The notes under the pieces were generated by a model, which had not been told where the DNA came from, ran no database searches, and saw only the letters and a program-made list of their open reading frames with translations. The position numbers and the translations under genes were made by a program. DNA of 64,000 nt. Source: JAAUTG01 sp964458705 (GTDB taxonomy: Bacteria > Bacteroidota > Bacteroidia > Chitinophagales > Saprospiraceae). Below are positions 27,257-36,870 of this stretch, piece by piece. The stretch spans positions 24,055-88,054 of the forward strand of contig CAYWKD010000008.1 of assembly GCA_964458705.1 (NCBI GenBank). The letters run 5' to 3'. The first letter of the stretch is position 1. Every line of letters begins with the position of its first letter.

Positions 27257-27985
27257 GTGAGTTTTTTATTTAGATTGTACAACTATTATTTTTCTCCTGA
27301 TAGAGCACTAGTTAGGAGGCTGCGACCGCTTTTAGGGTTTACACCTATCAGAATTAGCACCTTTAAATTGGCTTTCTCTCATAAGTCTAATAGCTCAGAG
27401 AAAGGCTACGCTGTCCAAAATAATGAGCGCTTGGAGTATTTGGGGGATGCTGTTTTGGGTACAATTGTAGCGGAGTATCTGTTTAAAAAATACCCCAATG
27501 CCGATGAAGGGTTTTTAACGAAAATGCGTTCCAAAATCGTGAAGCGAAAATCCCTCAATCAAGTAGGGGACAAGATGGAGTTGGATATACTGCTCAATCA
27601 TCAAAATCATCTTCGCATTAGTCGATCCATGTTGGGAAATGCAGTAGAAGCACTAGTGGGAGCGGTTTATTTGGAACAGGGCTACGAAAAGACGAAAAAA
27701 TTTGTAGTTAAAAAAATTATTCGCAATTATGTAGATATTCACGAACTAGAAAGAGTAGATGACAACTATAAAAGTCAATTACTAGAATGGTGTCAGAAGA
27801 ATGGACAATCCATCAACTATAAACTATTAGCGAGATACAAATATGAAAAGCGAGATCGTTTTAGAGTTGCAGTAATGGTAGATGGCAATAAAGTAGCAAC
27901 AGCAGACGACTTCAATAAAAAAAGTGCGGAGCAAACCGCTTCTGAAAAAGCCATGTACGAGTTGGGTATTATCACAGCAGACTAA
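27257..27985 (+). CDS. rnc: Ribonuclease III
   Basis: This 242-residue endonuclease cuts double-stranded RNA, including rRNA precursors. The RNase III signature NNERLEYLGDAVLG lies at about residues 53-66 and supplies acidic metal ligands; a second acidic site is in GNAVEALVGAVYLEQG. A double-stranded-RNA-binding domain follows from about 172 (DNYKSQLLEWCQKNGQ to EKAMYELGI). The start appears to be GTG at 27257: the upstream TTG alternative is in another frame. It lies 250 bases after fabF, with inverted repeats in the gap. The YjbQ gene follows after 7 bases. Confidence 0.95.
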   Translation: MSFLFRLYNYYFSPDRALVRRLRPLLGFTPIRISTFKLAFSHKSNSSEKGYAVQNNERLEYLGDAVLGTIVAEYLFKKYPNADEGFLTKMRSKIVKRKSLNQVGDKMELDILLNHQNHLRISRSMLGNAVEALVGAVYLEQGYEKTKKFVVKKIIRNYVDIHELERVDDNYKSQLLEWCQKNGQSINYKLLARYKYEKRDRFRVAVMVDGNKVATADDFNKKSAEQTASEKAMYELGIITAD

Positions 27986-27992
27986 GTATTCT

Positions 27993-28403
27993 ATGATTTC
28001 ACAAGTTGAGTTTTCTTTACAGATGCGCCCGAGAGGCTACCATCTTATTACATCAGAAGTACTACAACACCTCCCTGTACTACCCGATCAAGGCGTATTG
28101 CACTTATTCATAAAGCATACCTCTGCTGCCCTTACTATTAACGAGAATGCCGACCCCGACGTCCGTACTGACTTTGAGCGTATTTTCAATAAAATCGTTC
28201 CTGAGAATATTCCTTTTCTTACTCACACCATCGAAGGATCTGATGATATGCCTGCTCACATAAAAGCAGCTATGATCGGCTCATCCATTCATATTCCTAT
28301 TACAAACAGTCAGTTGAATGTAGGAACTTGGCAAGGCATTTATCTTTGTGAATTTAGAAATTATGGAGGAAGCAGAAAAATAGTAGGCACTATTTATAGT
28401 TGA
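27993..28403 (+). CDS. YjbQ family protein (secondary thiamine-phosphate synthase enzyme family)
   Basis: This 136-residue protein belongs to the YjbQ/UPF0047 family. Conserved elements are GVLHLFIKHTSAALTINENA, then THTIEGSDDMPAHIKAAMIG and NVGTWQGIYLCEFRNYGG. Some members show weak thiamine-phosphate synthase activity; the real role is unsettled. The frame is open upstream to 27924, but that would overlap rnc by 62 bases, so I chose the ATG at 27993, which starts the conserved fold and lies 7 bases after rnc. It probably shares the rnc transcript. Confidence 0.92.
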   Translation: MISQVEFSLQMRPRGYHLITSEVLQHLPVLPDQGVLHLFIKHTSAALTINENADPDVRTDFERIFNKIVPENIPFLTHTIEGSDDMPAHIKAAMIGSSIHIPITNSQLNVGTWQGIYLCEFRNYGGSRKIVGTIYS

Positions 28404-28515
28404 ACTTTTTTCCAAATACTTACCTTTGTTAAGAGCAGGCAGTGCATTAATTAGTGGTAGCTGTTTAGAAGCGAAGATTCCAGAAGTTTAGTATTGCAAA
28501 AAGTACCATCTGATC

Positions 28516-28523
28516 TAGCTTTG
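28516..28523 (+). promoter_or_regulatory. Putative -7 box for gltX
   Basis: TAGCTTTG matches TAnnTTTG, 121 bases before the gltX start. A second match, TACCTTTG, is at 28431-28438, so the choice between them is open. Confidence 0.35.
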
Positions 28524-28643
28524 TTTGTATTCACTAAAAGTGAACTTCGGAAGTTGTTCTAATTAAGCCTGACAAGTATTTACTTGTTATTCAGACATCG
28601 AAGTAAATAGTTACAAGCAGCTAAACAATATTGTATTCAACTT

Positions 28644-30179
28644 ATGGCGAATAATTTTAGAGTTCGATTTGCTCCAAGCCCAACGGGAGCATTACACATT
28701 GGAGGACTAAGAACGGCACTTTACAACTACTTACTTGCCAAGCAAAAAGGGGGCAGATTTATCTTGAGGATTGAAGATACTGATCAGACAAGATATGTAG
28801 AAGGTGCAGAGCAATATATTCTAGAATCTTTAGAATGGTGCGGATTGACGCCTGATGAAAGTCCTGTGCATGGTGGAGATTACGGACCTTATCGCCAATC
28901 GGAGCGAAAAGAAATATATCGGCAATACGCCGATCAATTGATCGCTTCGGGGCATGCCTACTACGCCTTTGACTCCGCAGAAGCGCTACAAGCTAAGCGA
29001 GAGGAGTATGAAGCAGAAAAAAAGACTTTCAAGTACGATAGCAGTGTCCGTATGAATCTGGACAATAGCCTAGGCATGACGGAGGAGGCGATAGTGGCAA
29101 AATTAAAAGAAAGCAATTATGCCATTCGTCTTAAAGTGCCTGTGGAGGAGAAAATCGTGATAGAGGATGAAGTGCGAGGATCGGTTTCATTTGACAGCAA
29201 AGAATTAGATGATAAAATAATTATGAAAGCGGATGGAATGCCAACGTACCATCTAGCAAATATTGTGGATGATCATTTGATGAAAATTACGCACGTCATT
29301 AGAGGAGAAGAATGGCTACCAAGTACGGCACACCATCTATTGTTATATCGCTTTTTGGGTTGGGAAGATACCATGCCGAAGTTTGCTCACTTACCGCTGA
29401 TATTGAAACCAACAGGTAAAGGAAAGTTGAGCAAGCGCGATGGAGCCAAGTTTGGTTTTCCCGTGTTTCCGTTGGCGTGGGAGGGTAAGACTGCCGAAGA
29501 TGCTTTTGATGGATTCAGAGAGTTTGGCTTTTTGCCAGATGCGCTAGTCAATTTTTTGGCATTTTTAGGTTGGAATCCTGGTACGGAGCAGGAGATCTTT
29601 TCTTTAGCAGAATTAACTGAAGCATTTGATCCTAAGAAAATAGGAAAGTCGGGCGCAAGATTCAATATTGAAAAGGCTGCTTGGTTCAATCAGCAATACC
29701 TTGTTGCAGCTCCTAATGCGGATTTAGTAAAATTAGTGCGTCCAATCATTGAGAGAAATGGTTACCAACCGAGTAATGACTTTCTGGAAAGTTTTGTAAG
29801 TTTGATGAAGGAGCGCGTTGCTCGATTGTCAGAATTTTGGGAGCAGGGTTATTACTTCTTTGAAAAGGTCAAGGAATACGATGAGAAGCCAATTAAGAAA
29901 AAATGGAAGTCTGATATGCGTTCACATTTTGATGCGTTGGTAAGGGTGTTAGCAGCTATTGAGCCTTTTAATGCTGAAACTATAGAAGCGGAAGTAAAAG
30001 CCTTCATCAAAGAAAATGACCTGCGAATGGGGGATATTTTACAAATATTTCGGGTGGCTATTTCAGGTACGCTCAAGGGGCCAGATGTTTTCAAAATGGC
30101 AGCCTTATTAGGAAAAGAAGAAGTGCTGGAGCGATTCGAAGTTGGATATGCTCACTTTGATAAGCTAAGAGAAAACTAA
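28644..30179 (+). CDS. gltX: Glutamyl-tRNA synthetase
   Basis: This 511-residue class I synthetase charges tRNA-Glu. The HIGH-type motif is APSPTGALHIGGLRTAL at residues 10-26, and the KMSKR motif is KLSKRDGAKFGFPVFPL. The anticodon-binding helical domain follows in the last third (KAFIKENDLRMGDILQ). Length is in the bacterial range. No glutaminyl-tRNA synthetase is in the window, so whether this enzyme is discriminating cannot be judged. It is transcribed alone, ahead of the DUF4199 gene. Confidence 0.97.
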   Translation: MANNFRVRFAPSPTGALHIGGLRTALYNYLLAKQKGGRFILRIEDTDQTRYVEGAEQYILESLEWCGLTPDESPVHGGDYGPYRQSERKEIYRQYADQLIASGHAYYAFDSAEALQAKREEYEAEKKTFKYDSSVRMNLDNSLGMTEEAIVAKLKESNYAIRLKVPVEEKIVIEDEVRGSVSFDSKELDDKIIMKADGMPTYHLANIVDDHLMKITHVIRGEEWLPSTAHHLLLYRFLGWEDTMPKFAHLPLILKPTGKGKLSKRDGAKFGFPVFPLAWEGKTAEDAFDGFREFGFLPDALVNFLAFLGWNPGTEQEIFSLAELTEAFDPKKIGKSGARFNIEKAAWFNQQYLVAAPNADLVKLVRPIIERNGYQPSNDFLESFVSLMKERVARLSEFWEQGYYFFEKVKEYDEKPIKKKWKSDMRSHFDALVRVLAAIEPFNAETIEAEVKAFIKENDLRMGDILQIFRVAISGTLKGPDVFKMAALLGKEEVLERFEVGYAHFDKLREN

Positions 30180-30251
30180 CCGATTTCAATCGAATAAATT
30201 TCATCGAAGGAAAAATAATTCAAAATTATTCATTAACTAACTCAACGAACT

Positions 30252-30809
30252 ATGTCAAACGAAAAGTCTGTTTCTTTTATGCCAACCGCCCTTACTTATG
30301 GAGTTCTAGGAGGTCTGGCAATTGTGGTATTCAATCTTGTTAATTACATCACCCTTTTTTCCACCTCCAGTATAGGTGGGGCTGTGGCCGCTTTTGCTCT
30401 GACGCTTGCTGTTTGGTTTGGAATGGTCGCATTAGCCATCCGAAAGCACAGAGACAAAGACCTAGGTGGCTACATTACAATGGGAAAGGCGCTAGGTTTA
30501 GGTATTGTAACCGTTATGATTGCCTCGCTGTTGAGTGGCATTTTTGGGTATATTTATATGACTATGATTGATCCTGAATTGCTAGCCAAACAAACTGCTA
30601 GTATGAGTTGGATGTATGAGATAATGGGTATGGATGAAGATCAGATAGATGAAATAACGGGAACAGTTGAGGATATGCAGCAACAACCTAGCTTAATTAC
30701 TGCACTAGGTGGTGCATTGATGGGAGGCGCTTTTACAGGCTTGATTGTTTCTGCAATTACGGGTGCAATCATGAGAAAAAATCCACCAGAGGAATTCAAT
30801 CAGGCGTAG
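30252..30809 (+). CDS. DUF4199 family membrane protein
   Basis: This 185-residue protein has four hydrophobic helices (about 15-35, 40-60, 78-100 and 147-170) and matches DUF4199: YGVLGGLAIVVFNLVNYI, then HRDKDLGGYITMGKALGLG, then the acidic loop around residues 125-140 before the last helix. Function is unknown. In Bacteroidota this family often lies just before a dolichol-phosphate-mannose-synthase-like glycosyltransferase, as here, so the two probably form an operon and may act together at the inner membrane. Confidence 0.85.
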   Translation: MSNEKSVSFMPTALTYGVLGGLAIVVFNLVNYITLFSTSSIGGAVAAFALTLAVWFGMVALAIRKHRDKDLGGYITMGKALGLGIVTVMIASLLSGIFGYIYMTMIDPELLAKQTASMSWMYEIMGMDEDQIDEITGTVEDMQQQPSLITALGGALMGGAFTGLIVSAITGAIMRKNPPEEFNQA

Positions 30810-30900
30810 TAAATAAAACCCTTCTTAGCCTTACCGACCAATCATCAAAATATGCTTGATGAGTGGCATCTTTTATAAAAACTTATCTGTTTCACAAAGC

Positions 30901-31860
30901 ATGAACCTTTCCATTGTCATCCCTATTTTTAACGAAGAAGAATCCTTGCCAGAGTTAGAAGTATGGATCAGAAAAGTAGTAGAAGCCCAACAATTGAGCT
31001 ATGAAATCATTATGGTAGATGATGGCAGTAGTGACACTTCATGGAAAGTTATTGAATCGTTGAGCCGAGCTAATCCCAACGTAAAAGGCATCAAATTCAG
31101 AAGAAATTATGGTAAGTCAGCAGCTTTAAATACTGGATTTGTAGCCACTCAGGGAGACGTGGTGATTACAATGGACGCAGACTTGCAAGACAGCCCAGAC
31201 GAGATACCGGAACTTTACAGAATGATACAGGAAGAGGGCTACGACTTAGTTTCTGGCTGGAAAAAAAAGCGTCATGATCCAATCACCAAAACAATTCCTT
31301 CTAAGTTTTTTAATGGTGTTACTCGATGGGTGAGTGGGATTAAGTTGCACGATTTTAACTGCGGATTGAAAGCCTACCGAAAAGAAGTCATCAAGGCCAT
31401 CGAAGTGTTTGGGGAAATGCACCGCTACATTCCGCTCTTGGCAAAATCAGCAGGCTTCAAAAAAATTGGTGAAAAAGTAGTGCATCATAGAGCTAGAAAA
31501 TATGGCGTTACCAAATTTGGTATTGAACGTTATCTGAATGGGTTTTTAGATTTAATGACCGTCGTTTTTTTAGGAAAATTTGCTAAAAAGCCCATGCACT
31601 TATTTGGTTTAGTGGGTATGATGTTCTTTTTGGTGGGTTTCATTATTTTGATTTATCTCAGCATTAATAAAATAATGTATCAAGAATATGGAATTGCGGA
31701 ACGACCACTTTTTTTCTTAGGTATTTTAGTTATTATTATTGGTACTCAACTTTTTGTTACAGGCTTTTTGGCAGAGTTGATAACTAGAAGCTCCGCCGAT
31801 CGAAACCAATATTTGATTGAGAAAATAACGGAGGATAATAGCTCCAACGTTCTATCATAA
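30901..31860 (+). CDS. Glycosyltransferase family 2, polyprenyl-phosphate sugar transferase type
   Basis: This protein is about 319 residues from the ATG at 30901. It carries a GT-A fold: NLSIVIPIFNEEESLPELE opens it, VDDGSSDTSW binds the nucleotide, and the DxD-like DADLQDSPDE binds the metal. Two C-terminal membrane helices (about 232-255 and 268-290) match GtrB/DPM-like enzymes that move a sugar onto a polyprenyl phosphate. The frame is open to a TTG at 30856, but family members start at the chosen methionine. Its last 6 bases overlap the convergent esterase gene. Confidence 0.9.
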   Translation: MNLSIVIPIFNEEESLPELEVWIRKVVEAQQLSYEIIMVDDGSSDTSWKVIESLSRANPNVKGIKFRRNYGKSAALNTGFVATQGDVVITMDADLQDSPDEIPELYRMIQEEGYDLVSGWKKKRHDPITKTIPSKFFNGVTRWVSGIKLHDFNCGLKAYRKEVIKAIEVFGEMHRYIPLLAKSAGFKKIGEKVVHHRARKYGVTKFGIERYLNGFLDLMTVVFLGKFAKKPMHLFGLVGMMFFLVGFIILIYLSINKIMYQEYGIAERPLFFLGILVIIIGTQLFVTGFLAELITRSSADRNQYLIEKITEDNSSNVLS

Positions 31861-33669
31861 CTTCACAAATGACTTCACAAGTTCCCTTTTATCCGAAGTA
31901 GTCAATACCAAATTGTAAGTACCTCTTTCTAGGCTTTCGACATTAAGAATACTAATTGGTGCATCAGATGATCCTGCTCTAATCAATTGTCCTAGTTGGC
32001 TATAGATTTGAAAGGTGTAGAAATTTGGTGTGCCTGCATCTGTTTTAATCACAATAGTTTCACTCGTGGGATTGGGATACAGCTGTATCGCCTCGCTTGA
32101 AATATGATTTGTGTTTGTTACCGCTTCTACTATGACCTCCACTTGATCGAGAAGTACATAATATTTTTGGTTACTTTCTAGTTCTGTGTAATCAAAAGCA
32201 CGATACTGCAAAACGTATTTTCCAGTATCAGCGAAATTAGCAACTACACGCCCTCCATCATTACTGAAACCGACATTTTCTACCCCCTCAAGCACTTCCC
32301 ACTCAGCTGGTAAAGCCCTAAGGCGACCATCAAGGTAAACTACTCCATCAAGTTGTAGCGTCTCTCCCAGCGCAATAGTTGTATCTTTTCCCGCATCAAT
32401 GCTGTATCCTGTGGCACTACCCGCCCATTGCCAAGCATATTCCTTAGCCTCTGGTAGCAATCGGCGAATAGTATTTATTTTGCCCGACCAGTACTGACTG
32501 GGGTGGGCATGTGGTAAATCTTTAGAAAAAATCAACACCTTACTACTGGAAAACTGATTGAATACTGCTAGTTGAGTGGCTGGCTGAGCAATATCATCAA
32601 GATAACCTATATGAGCAAATACATCTCCTCTAAATCTTCTTGCAAAAAAGATAGCGTCATAGTACAGCGATGCTGCCAAAACGGCTTCCTGTAAGGCTTC
32701 TTCCTGGTTACTTACAGATTGCAGATAGTAAGGGAATCCGCTAGCCTCATCAAAAGCAAAGCCAGCATGCTGACCATATACAGCTCCACTTATTGAAATA
32801 AAATCTACTCTTTGATCTACTCCAGCTGTTAAAATTGCCAAACCCCCACCTTGGCTCACTCCAATCAAACCTATGTTTCCATTAAAATCATCTCTAGTAT
32901 GTAAATAATCAACTGCTCTAACGCCGCACAAAACAGCTTGTCTTAAATAATTCCCTTCTGGAACAGTTTTGCTATCTGGCTGATAAGCAAGTGAATCCAA
33001 CTCATTAGGTTCTGTATTGTGGATGCTGATGGTCATGGAAATGACACCCAAATCACGCGTTAGAATGGGGTCAGGATTGACAATATTTGGCTGTACACCA
33101 AAGGCAGGTAATGATAACACGGCAGGATAGACGCCCGCTGCTTTTGGAATGGAAATATAACCATATACTCGGCGATTGTCGATATTTGCAAGGTTGATGC
33201 GATAAGACGTGCTGTATTCATCCTCCTTCAAAAAGGTCAATTGAGGATCAATAGGAATGGAGGCTAATGCCGCTTTGGCATTATTCCAAAAGGCATCGAA
33301 ATCACTAGGCTCTTCTACTAAAGCATCAATCTCGAATGGCTCAACCAATACACCAATAGTCGATGATCCCTCCGCTGCTGTCACTTTACAAAATAAACTA
33401 TTAGGTGCATTTACCGTAAAATTGAAAGTCGCTTTACCATTTTGTACGGGTATTTTTCCCGATGCTATGGTTGGCGTAAATCTATCATAAAACAGATCAT
33501 ACTTTACGGAGTCACTAGTGGAAGCAATGGTAAAGTTGATAGGTTCTCCTATTGAATACACACCATCGAGTTGGTTAATTTCAATAACAGGCTGACTTTT
33601 AGCCTCTAGTATCCCAATAAAAAAGGCTATTGAGGTCAGTAAAAAAGTGATGTCTTCTAAGTATTTCAT
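31855..33669 (-). CDS. Acetyl xylan esterase-like hydrolase with T9SS sorting domain
   Basis: This 604-residue secreted enzyme has a signal sequence, an N-terminal beta-sandwich (about 25-115), then an alpha/beta hydrolase of the carbohydrate esterase 7 / cephalosporin C deacetylase type. The nucleophile is Ser272 in GVSQGGG; the catalytic His is probably in the DLPHAHPSQYW segment. A further beta domain precedes a type A T9SS sorting domain: LYPNPTSETIVIKTDAG to the final ELVKSFVKL. It should deacetylate plant or algal polysaccharides outside the cell (family knowledge). It overlaps the glycosyltransferase gene tail-to-tail. Confidence 0.88.
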   Translation of the reverse strand: MKYLEDITFLLTSIAFFIGILEAKSQPVIEINQLDGVYSIGEPINFTIASTSDSVKYDLFYDRFTPTIASGKIPVQNGKATFNFTVNAPNSLFCKVTAAEGSSTIGVLVEPFEIDALVEEPSDFDAFWNNAKAALASIPIDPQLTFLKEDEYSTSYRINLANIDNRRVYGYISIPKAAGVYPAVLSLPAFGVQPNIVNPDPILTRDLGVISMTISIHNTEPNELDSLAYQPDSKTVPEGNYLRQAVLCGVRAVDYLHTRDDFNGNIGLIGVSQGGGLAILTAGVDQRVDFISISGAVYGQHAGFAFDEASGFPYYLQSVSNQEEALQEAVLAASLYYDAIFFARRFRGDVFAHIGYLDDIAQPATQLAVFNQFSSSKVLIFSKDLPHAHPSQYWSGKINTIRRLLPEAKEYAWQWAGSATGYSIDAGKDTTIALGETLQLDGVVYLDGRLRALPAEWEVLEGVENVGFSNDGGRVVANFADTGKYVLQYRAFDYTELESNQKYYVLLDQVEVIVEAVTNTNHISSEAIQLYPNPTSETIVIKTDAGTPNFYTFQIYSQLGQLIRAGSSDAPISILNVESLERGTYNLVLTTSDKRELVKSFVKL

Positions 33670-34052
33670 TACTAATCCATTTTAATATTTAAGTAATGCA
33701 CTACTTTTTAGACAACAAAATAGTAGTTATGTTTACTAACTAACGAATAAACTATTTCTTCCATGTTGTTTTTTAAGCTAACTTGTTCGAGACCCAACAG
33801 AGATTTACGGCTAACTAAAAATAATCATACTACGGGATGCTTAAATTTTATCACTATCTTTGAAAGCCATCATTAAAGATTTAAAATGACTCGAACAGAA
33901 ACCGTTTTGGAAGAAAAGTATTCACTTAAATTGGGTTAATTGAAAAATTGGTCAACGTTACAATTAAGTATTGAGAAATCCTTTTTAGAATTGCAGAAAT
34001 TTTAGCTATCGATGCAAGAAAATGCTTATTTTAAAGCAAGTGAAATCCAAAT
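33670..34052. other. Intergenic stretch before the TonB receptor
   Basis: These 383 bases separate divergent genes. I see no gene beyond a 15-codon frame at 33886 and no RNA gene. The one recognisable item is a TATCTTTG box at 33855-33862. Confidence 0.5.
33855..33862 (+). promoter_or_regulatory. Putative -7 box for the TonB receptor gene
   Basis: TATCTTTG fully matches TAnnTTTG, but it lies 191 bases before the start, which implies a long leader. No -33 TTTG is visible. Confidence 0.35.
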
Positions 34053-36572
34053 ATGCAACAGACATTACTTTCCTTATTGTTATTTTCTACTTTCCAAGTA
34101 GCTGCACAACAAGCAACTATCAGAGGCGTCATCAAGGATAGGGTTACTCAGCAGCCTATTGATTTTGTAACAATTTATATAGATGGTGCCAGCGAAGCGG
34201 TCAATTCTAATAATGATGGAATTTATACGCTGTCTGTGCCAGCGGATGAGGCTGTGAAATTAATTTATACGAGAACAGGATACGATAGAGTGGAGCGTAA
34301 TGTCAAAGCACAAAAAGTGGGTACAGTATTCACTTTGAATGTAGAAATGCAAGAGACTAGGCTCGATATGGATGTTACCATTATTGATTCTAAGCTCGAA
34401 AGTGGAGGCATGGTGCAGGAAAGATTGGATCAGTTGAAGTCGCTGCCTAGCACGACAGGAAATTTAGAAAGTGTGCTGCCTCATATTGCACTGGGAGCAA
34501 GTAGTGGTACGGGTGGAGAACTGACTTCACAGTACAATGTTCGCGGTGGTAATTATGATGAAAACCTAGTGTATGTCAACGATTTTGAAATATATCGTCC
34601 TCAGTTGATTCGAGCAGGACAGCAAGAAGGCTTAACCTTTGCCAACATTGACTTGATTCAGAGTTTGTCCTTTTCATCAGGTGGCTTTGAGTCAAAATAT
34701 GGAGATAAATTATCCTCCGTTTTAGATATAAAATACAAACTTCCAGAGGAGTTCAAAGGCTCAGTTGGTGGGAGTTTCCTGGGTGGTTCTGCCCACATAG
34801 AAGGTAGTTTTGGTGTAGGTAACAATCTGAATAAGATCCGCTATCTGGTTGGCGCACGCTACAAAACAACTCGTTATTTGTTGGGCACGCTAGATGTAAC
34901 AGGCGAGTACCTCCCCGACTTCAGCGATATTCAGGCTTACGTAACTTATGATCTCAATCCCGATTGGCAGGTGGGGGTGTTAGCAAATTACAACAAAAGT
35001 GTTTATCAATTTCGTCCTGTGGAGCGCAATTCTGCTTTTGGACTGGTCAACTTTGGCTTGAACCTTAACTCTGTGTTTGAAGGGCAGGAGTTGGATGATT
35101 TTACCACTCAAATGACAGGTGTCTCGCTGACTTATTTGCCAGAACGTAGTCGCAATCCGTTTTTCTTGAAGTGGATGGCTTCAAGATTTACTAGTCTTGA
35201 AAATGAGCGTTTTGATATTATTGGTCAATATGCTTTGCAACAAATCGAAACAGATTTGGGTAGTGATGGATTTGGTGATGTGGTGGGAGAACTTGGAAGA
35301 GGAACGCAACATCAGTTTGTACGGAATACGCTAGATGCTAACGTTACAAATACTGAGTTTCGAGGGGGTTGGGAGTTGGAAATTGATACAGAGAAAGACG
35401 ACGTCGAGAAAAGTCATTTTTTGCAATGGAGTGCCAAATACCAATACGAACTTATTGACGATCGCATTAATGAATGGGAGCGATTGGACTCAGCAGGATA
35501 TTCGCTTCGCTATGATGAGGATGAAGTGCAAATTCTAAATGTGCTAAAATCAAAAAATGCGCTGGAGTCTAACAGAATTAGTGGCTTTTTTCAAGATACT
35601 TACACATTCAGAAAAGACAGCATGGGCGAACTGCGTCTAAGTGCTGGAGTGCGGGCGACTTACTGGGATTTGAATAATGAACTAGTCGTTTCGCCCAGAG
35701 CGCAACTACTTTATAAACCACTGAATACAGAAGCTGATATATCTTATCGTTTAGCAGGAGGACTTTATGCTCAACCTCCCTTTTATCGAGAAATGCGAAA
35801 TCCACAAGGCATCGTCAATACTGATCTAAAGTCACAAAAGTCGCTACATGTTGTTGGGGGATTGACTTGGGATTTCAAATTTAAAAATAACTCAAGACCA
35901 TTTCGCTTGATTGCAGAAGCCTACTATAAAGCGTTGTGGGATTTAGTTTCTTACGACATTGAAAATGTGCGTATTCGCTACTCTGGTTTGAACGATGCGG
36001 AAGGCTATGTTGCGGGATTGGATTTAAGATTGAATGGAGAATTTGTGCCAGGTGCAGAATCGTGGTTCAACCTATCTTTCTTACGGGCGAGAGAGCGCCT
36101 TAATGGCGTTCAGCATAAAATCAGAGAAATTGGTAGTTTGGAGGGCGAAAACGTCAGTGATGTCCCTCGTCCAACCGATCAATTTATGACGCTCTCTATC
36201 TTTTTTCAAGATTATCTTCCTAAAAATGAAGACTTTAAAGTCAATTTGAATTTCACAGTTGGCACAGGCTTGCCCTATGGTATTCCTAATAATAATCGGA
36301 TTTACAGGAACACTTATCGCTTCAATGCTTACCATCGAATTGATATTGGATTCGCTTATGCACTTTGGAGTCCAAAGAAAAAAGCAGCAAACCCCGATCA
36401 TTTGTTGCGTTTCACGGATAATGCTTGGTTGAGTCTTGAAATCTTTAATTTAATGCAAGTGCAAAATATCGCTGCGAATACATGGATAAAAACTATCTTC
36501 GAGCAGCAATATGCTGTTCCAAATTACTTGACTTCAAGGCGTATAAACTTGCGACTGAAGTTTGAGTTTTAG
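34053..36572 (+). CDS. TonB-dependent receptor
   Basis: This 839-residue outer-membrane receptor has a signal peptide (FSTFQVAAQQ), a carboxypeptidase-regulatory-like domain (ATIRGVIKDRVTQQPIDFVT) and a plug domain (SQYNVRGGNYDENLVYVNDF, then GGFESKYGDKLSSVLDI). A 22-strand beta-barrel follows, ending in the aromatic RRINLRLKFEF. Such receptors import a ligand with TonB energy. There is no SusD partner next to it, so it is not a classical Sus pair; the ligand is unknown. The gene is followed by a small membrane protein gene of uncertain relation. Confidence 0.95.
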   Translation: MQQTLLSLLLFSTFQVAAQQATIRGVIKDRVTQQPIDFVTIYIDGASEAVNSNNDGIYTLSVPADEAVKLIYTRTGYDRVERNVKAQKVGTVFTLNVEMQETRLDMDVTIIDSKLESGGMVQERLDQLKSLPSTTGNLESVLPHIALGASSGTGGELTSQYNVRGGNYDENLVYVNDFEIYRPQLIRAGQQEGLTFANIDLIQSLSFSSGGFESKYGDKLSSVLDIKYKLPEEFKGSVGGSFLGGSAHIEGSFGVGNNLNKIRYLVGARYKTTRYLLGTLDVTGEYLPDFSDIQAYVTYDLNPDWQVGVLANYNKSVYQFRPVERNSAFGLVNFGLNLNSVFEGQELDDFTTQMTGVSLTYLPERSRNPFFLKWMASRFTSLENERFDIIGQYALQQIETDLGSDGFGDVVGELGRGTQHQFVRNTLDANVTNTEFRGGWELEIDTEKDDVEKSHFLQWSAKYQYELIDDRINEWERLDSAGYSLRYDEDEVQILNVLKSKNALESNRISGFFQDTYTFRKDSMGELRLSAGVRATYWDLNNELVVSPRAQLLYKPLNTEADISYRLAGGLYAQPPFYREMRNPQGIVNTDLKSQKSLHVVGGLTWDFKFKNNSRPFRLIAEAYYKALWDLVSYDIENVRIRYSGLNDAEGYVAGLDLRLNGEFVPGAESWFNLSFLRARERLNGVQHKIREIGSLEGENVSDVPRPTDQFMTLSIFFQDYLPKNEDFKVNLNFTVGTGLPYGIPNNNRIYRNTYRFNAYHRIDIGFAYALWSPKKKAANPDHLLRFTDNAWLSLEIFNLMQVQNIAANTWIKTIFEQQYAVPNYLTSRRINLRLKFEF

Positions 36573-36743
36573 CAGCCACTTATCAGACTTCACAGAAATT
36601 ACTTCAACCGCCTTAATCTTCCATATTTTTATGCCGCTCTAAGTAGATGTTACAAGCAGTTTTTATTCCAAAATTATTTTTCGCCACTATTTAAAAATAA
36701 GTTTTTAACGGTATATAAATCCATCTTTTCAACTAATAGGAAT

Positions 36744-36751
36744 TATATTTG
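36744..36751 (+). promoter_or_regulatory. Putative -7 box upstream of the small membrane protein gene
   Basis: TATATTTG fully matches TAnnTTTG, 120 bases before the start at 36871. Confidence 0.35.
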
Positions 36752-36870
36752 GGTGGAAATGGATTTAGTGTATAGAGTTCTGTTGAAAATAACACTTTAG
36801 TAAGAAGCTAATCAAATAAGAAATTTGTAAATTAAAGATACTCAACTAAAAAATTAGATTCTAAATAGCC

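Noticed and set aside
33781..33800. GTTCGAGACCC resembling a tRNA T-loop
   Set aside because: No matching acceptor or anticodon stem could be found around it.
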